From the NCBI GenBank assembly GCA_039621445.1, contig CP154957.1, positions 37,044,382 through 37,108,381 on the forward strand: a stretch of 64,000 nt of DNA. Reading direction: 5' to 3'. This DNA comes from Euglena gracilis (Eukaryota > Euglenida > Euglenophyceae > Euglenales). The position numbers and the translations under genes were made by a program. Every line of letters begins with the position of its first letter. The first letter of the stretch is position 1. This document shows, in pieces, positions 1-11,059 of the stretch. Below the pieces are notes generated by a model, which ran no database searches, had not been told where the DNA came from, and saw nothing but the letters and a program-made list of their open reading frames with translations.

Positions 1-424
1 AGCAAACGTTGTTCGTTTTAAGCAAGGTAGCATTTTTCAACCCAAAAAAACACCTCCGAGTGTGCACTTTTAGTTGATTTCAGGCGTCATTTTGGATGTG
101 CTGCTCAGATCAGCGACCCTGTGGACCAGGGAGCGGTGTAACATCGACCACCCCACCTTACCACATGTCGCACCCTCACTGGAATAAAGTATTTGTCACT
201 CAGTCTTAGCCCCCCCCCCCCCGCAGAATGCTGTAGACCCCAATTTGTGGGTCTCCTGAGACAGCCGCCCCACAGGTCCTGAGATGTGCCACCACACCTT
301 CTGTTGGTTCAAACCCCTTCTCCCCCCCGCCTCCACCAATGTGGCACTGGCAATCCCATTGCGACCCACGTTGATTTCGGGGGGGGGGGGGCTCCTGCTG
401 CTCTGCCTGGGCCTGACCGCCCAG

Positions 425-545
425 CCCCTCAAGCCGAAGATCACGAAGCTGCTTCTGGCGGACCTGCGGCGGGTGCCAAAGTACTGCACCGCCAACCGGC
501 TAAAAGCCATGGTGGACGCCCCCGACTTCCAGACCCTCATCCTGG
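425..545 (+). CDS. Exon 1 seen of the 0.4-6.2 kb gene
   Basis: The frame reads PLKPKITKLLLADLRR and ends in phase 1 at a GG|GT donor. The acceptor is probably the CAG at 422-424. The same frame stays open back to 284, so the left edge is uncertain. Confidence 0.55.
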
Positions 546-1333
546 GTTGCCCCCGGCCATCATTGCCACCGTTGCTGTCTCCTCTCCCAGCCACTGTCTA
601 TGGTTGGAACTGAAATTATTCTTCACAGCTCATCAACCTGAGAGAAGCAGCGGCGATCAAAAAATTAAAAATGAAAATTTAAAATTTTAAATTTTTTATT
701 TTTTTCTAAAAATGCTGGAGGGGCAATGAGGGTCAATCAGCCGCGCAAGTGGGAGAGGGTGCCGGGGCAGTTCCCCTTCCCCTCCTCCCCTCCCTCCCCT
801 CCCTCCGCCTTTCAGGGTGTCTGGTGACGCACTTCCAGGCGAACTACTCCCTCGCGGGGGAGGCGGTGCCCAACGTGCTGCAGAACCTGGGGCAGCTGCT
901 GGGGGGCCTCGAGCGGGTGGTGCCCCTGCCGGGCGACCTGGCGCTGAGCCTCATCCACATGCTGGGTCTGCCCTGTCTCTGCCCCGCCAGACAGACAGGA
1001 AAGGCACCCAACGTTTCCCCTGTGTCAGAACGGCACAGGCGGCATCCAAGTCCAGTGGCTTGGGTGAGATAGAAACGCCTTCCCTGGCGGCTTGCTTCAT
1101 AGGCAGCATCGTTTTTTTGTTCAGCGACCCGAAGGCAAGCTGGATTATTTATGGCTTGGCTTCAGTTTTTTAAGCACCACCGAACCACAAGAACAATCAA
1201 CAATCTATTTTTCATTAAACCAATTAATTGCGCTTCTTACGTTTTCTGATCCACCGCTTGCGCCGGGAGCCATCAAAGCTTTTGAGGGGTTTCTTGTGAG
1301 GGGGCAAGCAGCCATGTATTCAGTGGCATAAAG

Positions 1334-1396
<63 letters not shown>

Positions 1397-4300
1397 AATA
1401 TATATAGATATATGTATATATATATATTTTGAATAATAAAAATGGTAAAATAAAAACAACAACAATACGCCTAAAAATAGGCAGCAATCTCTCAACTTGC
1501 ATTGCCCGAGCACTGTAGCAATGGAGAGTTGCTGAGGCAACTCCTCAGCAACTGTGCACAACTCCGTGTGCAACTCAGTGCTTCCGTTCCGTAGATTTTT
1601 TTCAACAGCAAACCTTTGGTGATCTTTGCTGAAGGACTGAAGGGGTGGGTCGGACTGCTTAGGCTGCCCCTTGGGTGCGGCCAGGGTGCCAGCTGGGGTT
1701 TTTGTTGGTATCTTTTCTGAACCACGAGAAGCCGTCTCCCAAAGGGAATCGTCTCGATGTCAGCGATGGCGTTGGCCAGGCCCCCGGCGCCCCTGATGCC
1801 CCCGCTGCGGCCCCAGGGCTGCTGGCGGTGCAGAACACGCCGGAGGTGCGGCGGACGATGAAGGCGGCGGGCCTGTTCGAGGCGCGGGACCGGCTGGCGC
1901 TGCACCTGCTCGGCACCGCGACGTCCCTCGCCGCCCTCGCCGCGCTGACCACCCTCAGCGTCCAGCCCTGCTTCCGGGAGGAGCCCACCTGGCTCATCCT
2001 CCTGCGCCGGCTTCATGAGGCGGAGGGGGACGCGCCGCTGCAGGTGTGGCCGCGGAGCGGAGCCCAGACGCAGAACTGAGCCCCCGGGCGGCCCAGCATC
2101 TGTGGCCATGCCCGAGGCTAGTGCGGTGTCTGTGTCGTTCTCCGTTGACCCACCGTCGCAGCGTTGCAATGACTGAAGGTTGCAAACCTGACATTGAAGA
2201 GGCCTCACGGTGTCTGGTTCATCCTTGAAACGTAGGCAACCAGGACTCTTACTGCAGGACCGCTGCATCCGTTGAACATGGAGGAACAAAGGGCCCGTTC
2301 CTGCCTGCCGGGTCGTCTGTGGCAATGCCAACCTTCTGACGACGTCCTCGGGTCGGAGGCCGGCTGGCGTGGGTGTCGTTGGCGGTCCCCCTCCCCCGCG
2401 GCGCAGGCGGCGGTGGTGGACGTGATGCGGTTCATCCACTACCACGACGACGAGCAGCGCGGCCACCTCGCGAACCTGCTGCGCCACGAGGCTGTGGTGG
2501 ACCGGCTGCTGGGCCGCCGCCCCCCGGCCGAGCCTGGTGTGGGCCCGCCCCCCTTGGGGATAGGGAGCCCCTCTGAGTGGTTAGAGCTCCCCAGCCGGGG
2601 GCCGCTTAAGCCAAAGTGGGCCTCATCCCCAAGGGTGGAGGTCCAGCAGGGTATTAAGTGAGCGTTGGTTTTGTACAGGGGGAGGGGAGGGGGGTCCAAC
2701 CCCCCTCTGGGGGGGGGGTCCAGGGTGGTCCCAGTCTTCCCTCCCCCTGGGTAAAAACACCCAGCGCAAAGTGCCAGAAAAATTTTTAGGACTCAAAAAA
2801 TGCCCAAAATCGCGTTTTCAGGTGTTTTTTTCCTCCAAATTGACAAAGACAGATGCTAAAAACATAAGTCTGCTGGCGCAAAGCGCCAGGAAAGAATTTT
2901 TGGTTCTATGGGGGCCCCTCTCCCTCCCCCCCCCTCTCATTTAATACCCTGGTCCAGTCAGCCAGCAGCCTTTTTTCCAGTCCCGGGCCCTTTTGGGCGG
3001 CTATACGGTAACAAAAAAATGGGGCAAAAATGGGCCGGATTTGGGCTGGCCGGGGCAAATTTAGGATCAACAATCGATTTTTGCATAATTGGCTTTTTTT
3101 TTGGACATTTTTGCAATTTCAATTTTTTGGTATACAGTTCGACCCCAGATCGGGCCCAATTCCAGCCGGATCGGTCCCAGTTCCAGTCGGGGGACCCCAT
3201 GGGGAGGGGGTCAACCAGCAGCAATTTTCCAGCCAGCCGAATTTTTTCAGCCTCTGAGCTGGAACCACCCAGGTTGAAACGGGTTGCAGGAGTGCCGCTG
3301 CTTGCGCAGACCCGGAGGCCGGAGTGGAGGGCGAGGCGTGGAGCAGCGCCGACTTCGTGCGGTGGTACTACGCGGAGGAGCGCCGGGAGCAGCGCCGGGC
3401 CATCCGCGCCGGGCTGGAGGACGCCCTGCGGCCGCTGGACGCCGCCGCGGCGCTGCAGCAGGACCGGCAGCGGGCGGAGCTGCAGCGGGCGGTCGAGCGG
3501 CGGACCGCAGAGCAGGTGGGACACGCACGTGCGTGTGCATGCCCGCACGCGCGCGCGCGCACACACACACACACACCCGGCACGCGCGGACACACGCCCG
3601 CCCGCATGCACCAAGGTTGGGTTTTGGGTTTTGGGTCCCCCCCCCAAATTTTTGTTTTTTGGGTACCCCCCCCAAAAACACCAAAAATTTGTATTTTTGG
3701 GACCCCCTCTTTGAAAAAATTTTCCCCTAACCCCTAACCACCTGAAAAAGGCCGATTTTGGCCAAGGAAAGCCATTTTTCAAAATTTTCTGCGCCTGCGG
3801 CGCAAAAAAGTATGTCTCACCCCCCTCTGGCCCCCCCGGGGGGGGGGGGTCCGGCCAGACCCACCCCAACCCCCCCGGGGATGCGGCCTTAAATAATTCC
3901 TGGGGCTACAGCCGGAATCGAACCACCGACCCCCCGCGTGCAAAGCAGGATTCCTGTCCAACACGTCCAAAAGGATGGAAGCGCACCGGGGGGCAGTGCT
4001 TATACAAGGCCGGTGTTTGTACAGGGGGGAGAAGGAATGGTACAACAAAATTGTGGATTCTGATAAGGGGTGATCGTTGGAATCCAGACTATTATTTTTG
4101 GAGGGAAAAGCATGCCCTCCAGAATTGATTGCCCTCTGATTGGGGGGGGCAGGGGGGTGTGATCATTGTAAACCCTCCCCCCAAATAATCCCCCCCCCCA
4201 AATAATACCCCCCCTCCCCTCGGGGTACGACTTCGGCCACCAAAATAATACCCCCCTCCCCTGGTTTCGGGCCGAAAGCCCGGATTTTTGACCTGAAAAT

Positions 4301-6211
4301 GTAGGTAAAAATCACAATCTCTGACAATAAATTACGAAAAAAAATCGATTTTTCTGGATCATCTGGCCTCCAAAAATGCTAAATTTCATGAGAAAGTACA
4401 AAAAAATGACTCCAAAGGGGGTTTTGGCACTATTTTTGCTCCTACGGAACTTCGAAAAATTTCGAAATTTTTTGGGAAATAATACCCCCCCCCCTCGGGC
4501 CGGGACTTCGCGCGAAAAAACATTACCCCGGGGGGGTATTATTTGGGGTTTTTTAAACATGTCTCGAACAGAAAATTGCATTTTGGGGCATTTTGAAAGG
4601 CCTTGTGGCCCCAAAAAATTTCAGCATCCAAAATTGTACTAACTAAACCAACTGGACTAACTGGGTGGGGGATGGTCTGACTATTGAAAAATAAACCGCC
4701 AGAAAGCGTTTTAGGCAGGCGGGGAGTGTTCAGGACAACTCTGAGCGACAGCCCTTTCGTGATTTTGCGGATGTCGACCATTGTTTCCCGTGGTTTTCTC
4801 TCATCGTCAATGGAGACCCAAAAATTTGATTTTTGGGTACCCCCCCAAAAATTTTGGGCTGATTTTGGGACCCCCCCAAAAATACAAAAACAAAACCCAA
4901 CCTTGCATGCACACGCAGAGACTCTTAACATTCTTTCATTGCCCAAAGGATGCTTTGTGTGGCCAACCGTCCTGCCAACAGCCTTATGGCCGACAGCTCG
5001 CACACCGCTCCGGTGGCGGGTACACACATGTCTTCGCCGTTGGTATTCAACCCCCCCAATCGGATTTTTCAGATTTATTTGGGGACACCCCCAAGAGATA
5101 AGACCCCCCCGATTCTCAGCAAAGATCCAAAAGACAGACCCCAGCCAAAAATAAGACCCTCTGGGACTTTGGGGGGGAAATTTCAAAAATATATATTTTA
5201 ATAATTTGCAATTTACAAACTAACCGAAACTGTGAAAATGCTCTCAAAATGGGTGTTTTTTTCGGGGAAGGTATGTTAACCCATTTTTCCGGGTAAAAAT
5301 TGGCTTTTCTTCACAAAAAAAATTCTTATTCCCAAAAAAACCTGTTTGTTTTGTTCCAATTTTTGGACTCTCCCCCATATTTTGATGGGGGAAGGTGTTT
5401 TGGTAAATTCCGGAATTTCCAGCAAAAATCCCAAAGTTGACCCCCCTGCCAAAATGTGACCTTTCAGCAACGGACCCAAAAAGTGGCCCCAGGGTATTAT
5501 TTGGGGAGTGCATGTTGTGTACTCGCCATCCCCCCCAAGGAGCATCGCTTCCCCTTGTTTCACCTCAGACGAAGGCCGAGGAGCGCTCCCGCAAGGCGGC
5601 ACAGAAGATCGAGCGCCTCACGCACGAGATCTGCTGCCGGACGAAGCAGTCGTATGCCCACCGGATGGCGGCGTTCCACGCATACATCTCTCTAAGGTTT
5701 TGCGAACCCCCGGGGGGGGGGGGGCGGCTGCAGCCAGCCCCGATTTGGGCCCAGCCCAGCCGCAGCAGCCCCTGCCCCCCCCCCGGGGGGGTGCTGCTAG
5801 CCCTAGCTAGCCAGCCCCTTTTTGGGGGTCCAGCCCAAAATTTTTCGGCCCAAAGCGCCGAAATTTTTTGAAAAACTGTGTTCAAAAGTGGCCAAAAATG
5901 GGGTTTGGGGGGCGTTGGGCCATTTTGGGGGGGTTTCAGATGCATCATTTTTTCAAAACTGTGTTCTGCAGGACATTTTTGGGGCATTTTCCGATTTCAG
6001 TCCAGCTCGCCCCGGTTCGGGTCCAGCCGGGGCTCAGCCCCCCCGGGGGGGGGGGGGGGCGGGCTAGCCAGCCCAAATTTCTAGCCAGCCCAAATTTCTA
6101 GCCCTAGCCCAGCAACCCCCCCGGGGTCCTTAAAGAGATGTATGGTTCCACGGCCACCGCACGCAGCGGGTGTCGCGGCAGGTGTGGCTGTCTCTCCGAG
6201 ACCCCTCCACG
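425..6211 (+). CDS. Multi-exon host-like gene, protein not recognised
   Basis: Seven GC-rich open blocks join into one reading frame with matching splice phases: 425-545, 816-965, 1817-2043, 2407-2536, 3310-3515, 5569-5696 and 6136-6211. Each inner boundary has an AG acceptor and GT donor, and the intron phases run 1,1,0,1,0,2, so every junction keeps frame. The joined product is alpha-helical: a Leu/Ala-rich N-terminal half, then a charged Arg/Glu-rich stretch that is probably coiled-coil (exons 5 and 6), then an aromatic/basic block containing WFHGHR. The true start and end are not seen; an exon could follow at 6561. Codons end strongly in G or C, unlike the surrounding transposon DNA. I do not recognise the family. 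A helical tail like this is reminiscent of the part of BEACH proteins ahead of the PH-BEACH module, but no diagnostic motif is present. Six phase-matched junctions are good evidence for a real gene. Confidence 0.7.
816..965 (+). CDS. Exon 2 of the 0.4-6.2 kb gene
   Basis: A pyrimidine-rich tract and TTCAG acceptor come just before it. It encodes a helical, Leu/Gly-rich segment beginning CLVTHFQANYSLAGE. It starts and ends in phase 1, completing the glycine codon split at exon 1. Confidence 0.6.
1336..1430. repeat. (TA)n microsatellite
   Basis: Alternating TA dinucleotides with a few AAATA interruptions lie in the second intron of the 0.4-6.2 kb gene. The apparent YIYI reading frames here are artefacts of the repeat. 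Confidence 0.95.
1817..2043 (+). CDS. Exon 3 of the 0.4-6.2 kb gene
   Basis: The CCCCAG acceptor at 1811-1816 is the only nearby AG that restores the incoming phase 1. The donor is GCAG|GTGTGG. The segment is helical (LLAVQNTPEVRRTM and on) and very GC-rich. Confidence 0.65.
2407..2536 (+). CDS. Exon 4 of the 0.4-6.2 kb gene
   Basis: The acceptor is GCGCAG and the exon starts in phase 0, matching exon 3. It encodes AAVVDVMRFIHYHDDEQ followed by an amphipathic helix, and ends in phase 1 at G|GTGTGG. Confidence 0.6.
2648..2950. mobile_element. hAT-type MITE (AGGGTATTAA ends)
   Basis: The terminal inverted repeats are AGGGTATTAAGTGAG on the left and the complement of AGGGTATTAAATGAG on the right. 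The flanks GGTCCAGC and GGTCCAGT form an 8-bp target duplication with one mismatch, the hallmark of hAT elements. The 303-bp interior is non-coding and holds G-runs, C-runs and a GCGCAAAGCGC-type hairpin. It sits in the intron between exons 4 and 5. Confidence 0.8.
3310..3515 (+). CDS. Exon 5 of the 0.4-6.2 kb gene
   Basis: The acceptor TTGCGCAG gives phase 1, matching exon 4; the donor is GAGCAG|GTGGGA in phase 0. It contains WSSADFVRWYYAEERREQ and a long Arg/Glu/Gln/Ala-rich stretch that looks like coiled coil. A CG/CA-rich microsatellite begins just inside the following intron. Confidence 0.7.
3612..4904. mobile_element. 1.3-kb inverted-repeat element with 8-bp target duplication
   Basis: The ends CAAGGTTGGG and CCCAACCTT belong to imperfect inverted repeats of roughly 80 bp that include (C)n-AAA-(T)n blocks. 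GCATGCAC flanks both sides exactly, an 8-bp duplication as made by hAT transposases. The interior has no transposase; it holds a tRNA-Ala-like sequence and a nested poly-C region with AAATAATACCCC repeats (about 4180-4560). The insertion is in the intron between exons 5 and 6. Confidence 0.7.
3902..3975 (-). pseudogene. tRNA-Ala(TGC)-like sequence
   Basis: On the - strand there is a box-A-like TGGACGTGTTGG and a perfect box B, GGTTCGATTCC. Between them a 5-bp anticodon stem (CCTGC with GCGGG, one T-G pair) closes the loop TTTGCAC, anticodon TGC for alanine. The 3' side reads TGTAGCCCCA, but the 5' acceptor half does not pair with it, so this is more likely a tRNA relic or SINE head than a working tRNA gene. 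It lies inside the 3612-4904 element. Confidence 0.5.
5569..5696 (+). CDS. Exon 6 of the 0.4-6.2 kb gene
   Basis: The acceptor is CACCTCAG in phase 0 and the donor is CTAAG|GTTTTG in phase 2. It continues the charged helix (TKAEERSRKAAQKIERL) and then reads CCRTKQSYAHRMAAFHAY. Confidence 0.65.
5700..6125. repeat. Intronic GC-run and AGCCC-rich low-complexity block
   Basis: This intron holds several pairs of adjacent C- and G-runs, and pentamer-like AGCCC/CTAGC repeats at both ends. CCCCCGGGGG motifs near 5707 and 6116 point to an inverted-repeat element, but I could not fix its ends or a target duplication. No coding signal. Confidence 0.5.
6136..6211 (+). CDS. Exon 7 of the 0.4-6.2 kb gene
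   Basis: The acceptor is TTAAAG. The first base completes the arginine codon split by exon 6, and the frame then reads DVWFHGHRTQRVSRQVWLSL. The donor is CCACG|GTGGGT in phase 0. A short basic and aromatic segment. Confidence 0.6.
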
Positions 6212-6560
6212 GTGGGTACAGTGTTGGCGCGTTTGGTCTGTCAGGGTTTTCGCATTTCCATGTGGACTGGTGTTATTGGCCAGGAGGCCTTTCGGTTCAC
6301 TGGGAGAAACTAGGTTTTGCATAATGCCGTTTCGAGGTAAATCTGCCTGGGTCCATGACCTTAGCAGGCGCAGGGGGAGTGACTGACTGGTTTTCTGAAG
6401 AAAAGTGGGTGACTGGTTATTTTCAAACGATTAAGCAAATAAAACCCCCAAACAATATCCCCCAGGACCCTACAGCTAGTTGCCAACCCGGGGGTGGGGG
6501 TCGGTTTCACTCTGCCGAATTGATCTTCCCAATCAGCATGCCCCCCCCCTTCCTCCGCAG

Positions 6561-6818
6561 GAAGAAATGAATGGATTCCACCCTGCTGAGCCGCACTCTG
6601 CACCGAGCCCAACCACCGGCGACCCTGAATGGTACCTTGCCGCCGTCAGCCCGGACAAAGTGCAACGGCACGGCCGAACCTCTGCCGGGGTCCCCACGCC
6701 GGGGTGTTTTGGGCACTCCTCCTCCTGTGCCACGCCCCCACCATGCACGCCCGCCCGCCAGGGGTCCGTCTTCGCCCGGCAGTCCACGCTGGCATCCGCC
6801 AACGGCCATGTGCACTGA
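6561..6818 (+). CDS. Possible next exon of the 0.4-6.2 kb gene
   Basis: TCCTCCGCAG precedes an open frame in the phase expected after exon 7 (EEMNGFHPAEPHSAPS and on). The composition is Pro/Ser/Thr-rich and less convincing than the earlier exons, and no clear donor was found. Confidence 0.3.
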   Translation, partial: EEMNGFHPAEPHSAPSPTTGDPEWYLAAVSPDKVQRHGRTSAGVPTPGCFGHSSSCATPPPCTPARQGSVFARQSTLASANGHVH

Positions 6819-6819
6819 C

Positions 6820-7308
6820 AGTTGGCTTGGCTGCCCCTGGGCCCAAAGCAGCGGATTCCTGAGCCTGTTGGGGGGGAGGGGAGGGGGGAGGTGAGTTGCT
6901 GTCTTCTGGCATCCGCTGGTCCCCAAACCCTGGCCACTCTGTCGGGGACCGCTGACCTCCTTCAACCTCCCCCCCCCACAAAGACCTATCCCCCCCCCCG
7001 CCCCATTCTCTCCCCTCCGCCCGGACGCCCTCGATCGCTGCTCCCGGCGAGGCCCTCTGCCCCAGGAGGCGACCAGCCGGGTGGCTCGGGGCTCCGGACT
7101 GGCTTCACCTCCGCCCATCGCCGTGCTTGCATACGACCAGAATTCCGTCGCGTGCCAAGAAAGGCTCCGACCAGCAGGTTCATCATTGACGTTTCCTATG
7201 TGAGGGTTCATCAGAGACACAGGAGATTTTTAATTAACCTGCTTTTGCAATGACGACGCAACTAAAAGTCGCCAGTTGACAGATTTTTTTTTGAATTTTT
7301 AAAAGAGA
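6820..7308. other. No gene recognised
   Basis: GC-rich up to about 7130, with G- and C-runs, then mixed sequence. I see no convincing exon or repeat here. Confidence 0.4.

Positions 7309-7375
<67 letters not shown>
7309..7375. repeat. (GA)n microsatellite
   Basis: About 33 GA dinucleotides, reading as alternating Arg-Glu at the start of the ORF that follows. Confidence 0.95.
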
Positions 7376-7377
<2 letters not shown>

Positions 7378-7857
7378 AACCCACGTGGTAAAAGAGAGAG
7401 ATTTCAGACCCTCCCGCCCTGAGAGTGTGCAGGGCACCCAAGGCCAAAGAGAGGAAGAGGGTGCCGAGTGGACCCCGGTGTACGGCAGGCGAGGGGCAGC
7501 CGTGCATAAGCAGCTGAAGCGAATGGCAGAGACCATCGCTGCACTGACCCGAGAACTCCAACAAATGAAGGAAAATTTTGAAGAACGCCACTGTCGGGGG
7601 GAGTCGGTGCCCCCAGCCAATCAAAGGAGCACCAGGGGAGAGAGTGGGGCAAACCGGGCAGGCCCCCCTCCGATCCCCGCACACCCCAACCAATCGGATG
7701 TGCTCCAAAGCCGCCGCAGCCGAAGGCAGCAGCAGCAACCCAGCCCCAGCGGGAGGGGGGAGGGTTCAACAACCACCGGAGGAGCCTCCCACCCCTCAAG
7801 GGACCGGCAAAGCCGCAAACCCGACAAAACGACCCAAACCAACTCCCGCAGGCAGCA

Positions 7858-7896
<39 letters not shown>

Positions 7897-8185
7897 GCAG
7901 CAGCAACAGCAGCAGCAGCGACAGCAGCGCCAGCAGCAGCGGCAGCTTTCCTTCCAGGAGGACACCAGGGGCCGTGGTGGTGGGCCAGTGATGACACAGC
8001 GTAGTGAGCCGGCACCCCCGGTTTCGCTGTGTCGGAGGCCAGGCGGGGACGCCCTGCCGTCACCACCCAGAGCACCTCCTGGAATGAAAACAAAGCAGCC
8101 CCCTCCACCTCCGACACACTCGCACCACACACTTCCCATCCACACCAATCTGGAAGAGAGATGGGCATCACCACAGGAGCGCTAA
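7310..8185 (+). CDS. Glutamine-rich ORF with coiled coil, function unknown
   Basis: A 291-codon open frame. The first 24 codons are the GA repeat, so the real start is unclear. Residues about 65-95 (HKQLKRMAETIAALTRELQQ) look like an amphipathic coiled coil. Residues about 180-210 are polyglutamine with Arg interruptions from a CAG array. The rest is Ser/Pro/Arg-rich and probably disordered. No transposase or host family is recognised. A gag-like retroelement protein is possible because DIRS gag sequences lie 1.5 kb downstream, but I see no direct similarity. The length and the plausible coiled coil support coding; the low complexity argues for caution. Confidence 0.35.
7855..7945. repeat. 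(CAG)n trinucleotide repeat
   Basis: CAG repeats interrupted by CGA/CGC and CAA, encoding polyglutamine in the + frame of the preceding ORF. Confidence 0.9.
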
Positions 8186-8940
8186 TGTGACACACCCACC
8201 ACAGCCAGTGGGATAATATAAAAACTTTTTTTGGCACATTGTGTTCATCGGGCATCAAAAGGTTTTCCCACTGCCCCCAGTGACATACTCTATTTTATTT
8301 ATAAAATCACATTTTTGCATTGTTCTTCAATTTGTGGTCGTGTTTTGGATTTTTACAACCGCTCTTTCTGTGTGTCTTTAAAGGTGATTTCTAATTTCAC
8401 ACGTTTTCTAGGCGTTTGAATGATGATTGGTGCAAATTTAGAGTCAGTTCCGTGAGAAACTCGGTGAGAATTTGTGATGAAAATGAATCTGGGTGCATAT
8501 TTGATGTTGAACATTGGGGGAATTTGCATGCATACATTTCCATGCCTGTGTGCCTGCGCGTGTGGGTGGGTGGGTGGGTGGGTTGCTGCGTGCGTCCGTG
8601 TTGTGTGTGGTGTGTGGGTGGGTGTTGTGTGTGTTTGTGAACGGATTTCTCTGAATTTCCGTAGAACTAACCCAGCTCCTCATTTGTGTTTATTTCATTC
8701 GGCAGACGAAACTGCTCGAGTTATTGTGTCAGAGCACCAATAATTCAGGTTTTTTGTGGTGCTTGCAACCCAAAAATGCGAAAGGCAGCCTCTAATTTCT
8801 GGAGGATGCGTGAATAATTCGTCATATATGCTATTGGTTGGAAAATTGGTTTCTTTCGCCCTCCTCCCCAAAGGAAAAGGCATCCCAAGTGGCTTTTTTC
8901 TGGACGTATTCTAGTTTTTCCGTTTTTTTTAGAATCAATC
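8186..8940. other. No gene; GT/GGGT-rich tract at 8560-8640
   Basis: AT-rich sequence without a supported exon. A GTGGGTGGGTGG and TGTGTG tract at about 8560-8640 is simple repeat. Confidence 0.6.
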
Positions 8941-9267
8941 AAAATGGATCCAAGTGAAGAGCAGGCGTCAACAGGCTTATGGGTCAGTGGAAGAACGTTC
9001 GGCGTAGGACCAACACCACCTTGCCATTGTGAGGCCATGTGCCTTTTTTCGCCGGCGGTGCTGTTTGGATTTTTTTTTGGTCTGCCCAGTGCCTTTTTCG
9101 CCGGAGCTGGCTGGGACCACTCGGGCTCCGGTTCCGGCGGATTGTTAGTGTGTGTGTGTCCCCCCCCGCGGGTATTTCAAACCGCCTTTGTTGCTTGGCA
9201 CCTCCGTTTCCGCACATCCCCCAAACGCCAATCGCCGCGTCTCGAGGTTCTGCGGCCTCGGTCCCGG

Positions 9268-10415
9268 GCACCTCGGGCTCCGAACTTCGCCCTCGCGAGG
9301 CCATGCCTTGCTCGCCGGCGGTCTGCTGTTTGGATTTCGACGCGCTGCATTAGGAGTCCGTGCTTGGTGCCTTTTTTTCCAGAGCTGGCTGCTTCCTAAA
9401 CCGGCCTTCGACACCCACAGGGCAGGAAAAAGCACCGCAACTGAAGCTTTCGAGGACAACAAACAAGGCCCAATCAAATTCCAGAACGAGCAGAACCAGC
9501 TGAATATAAAAATACAAAGTCAAGCTCAAATCTTCGCCAATTGACTTCAATGAAAATGTGAATTGGGGAAGGAATTGGTGTTACGACGGGAAGCCGCTGT
9601 GGCTGCGAAAACACCGTTGCAAGCTCTGGCCGCCCCTTCCCCACCCCTCTCAGAACTTTCAACAACAACAACAACCTCCCCTCCCCAGTGATGACCACAG
9701 CCCTTGGCAGACAGTGTTCAAGGAGTCCAGAAAGGGGGAACGAGGCCCAGGCCAAGGACAGGCCGTCCAGGACCGAGTCCACTTACATTTCAAAACGCCA
9801 GCCAGGATTTCAAGCGAAGGGACCACATGGGCAGATGGAACCAAGGCCACGGAGGTCATTATTTTCTAGTCAACCCCCAGTGGGGGAGGTCAACCAAAAG
9901 GTCTGCCAAAGTATTCTTTTCAAAACTTCCTTTCCACGTTCCCCACAAAGGGCTCGATGCCCCACAAGATTTCAATTGGACATGGAAGCCAAGGACAGTG
10001 AAAGATGCCCAAAACCAAAACCCACGGGGTTGAGGACCATTCAGCAAGGGCAGGGGACCCTTTAAAGCAGGGCCATTGCGGCCAACATCTGCTGGGCCAC
10101 GACAGTGAAGGCCAAAAATCAGGGCCATGGAAGCCATTTGTTTCCCAGCCAGGGCACATTATGCACAGGCCACTGGGGCCAGAAGCTAAAGGGAAACCCC
10201 GGAGGGGCTCTTTATATAATTCATCAGCCCCAGAAGGAAGAGGGACCCCTCAGTTTCCCTCAAGGAAGAACAGGTGGAAGGGTGAACCCACCCACGCGCC
10301 CGCAGAAATGATGAGGTTCAGGTTCAAAAAGCAAAAAGCAGCCAAAACGCGCAATCAGAAAAATCCGAGGAAAACAAGCACAATGATCCTTCCTGCTCGC
10401 TCGTGGGTCCCCTAA
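9268..10415 (+). mobile_element. DIRS-type retrotransposon, 5'-part copy (copy 3)
   Basis: The segment 9268-9415 matches the left terminal repeat of the full element at 14068-14200, including GAGGCCATGCCTTGCTCGCC and the GCCGGCGGT and AGGAGTCC blocks. It is followed by the start of the gag-like region, shown by shared PPLPHPSQNF/SPWQTV-type and repeated HGGQ/GPG-type composition and an AAG/CCA-rich codon style. No RT or recombinase follows, so this copy is 3' truncated. An earlier partial repeat of the terminal motif lies at about 9027-9120. Frames are broken into overlapping ORFs, as expected of a relic. Confidence 0.6.
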
Positions 10416-11059
10416 TGCCCCCGTAATGCACGCGCGCGCAGAAAGGTACTGTTTATGTAGCTCTCAACCTCAACCGTATCTCCAATCGTGATGAATGTGG
10501 CTCGCGCTTATATCCGCAATCGGTCAATTTAGGATCAACCAGCTTCTGGCAAAATGAGACACTGAAGGGGAAGAGCCTAGTCTTCCCAAGGTATTCACCG
10601 CAAGCCAGCCAGCCAGCAAGGAGTCGCTTCACGGGGAAGTACGGAGCCAGAGGCGCCCGATTTGAGTTATTCTCCAAGTTATTCGCCCCTCCCATTTATT
10701 TTCCTCGAGGGAATGCAAGTCGTGGTTTTTGACTTATGACCCATGCCACGGGATTAGGAGTATACCCTGGAGTTTAATTGCGCCGCCGCGGCCCAAATTT
10801 GCTGCCAGTTCGGTTACGACGAGAGTTGCCTGGCCCTGCTCTGGCCCCCTTTGGGGACGACAATCGGGGCTGTTGAAGCCGCCGTCGGCCCGGTTTGAAA
10901 AAAAGAGAGCATCCCGCCGTGTAATTTTTTGGGGATTGAAAGGGATTCTGCCGGTCTTTTTTTTTAAAAAAAAAGAAAAGGCACACTTTTGAAAGTTGAG
11001 AAGGGGGAAAAAGCGTAAAATGCGAGAAAAATGCGAAAAATTTGCGTGTAAAAGCGATT
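10416..11059. other. No gene recognised
   Basis: Mixed sequence with a T10/A9 tract at 10958-10979 that could form a small hairpin. I see no supported coding region. Confidence 0.5.

Noticed and set aside
3284-3869. Large overlapping ORFs on both strands around exon 5
   Set aside because: Shadows of a GC-rich exon and a CG/CA microsatellite. Only the 3310-3515 frame is supported by matching splice phases.
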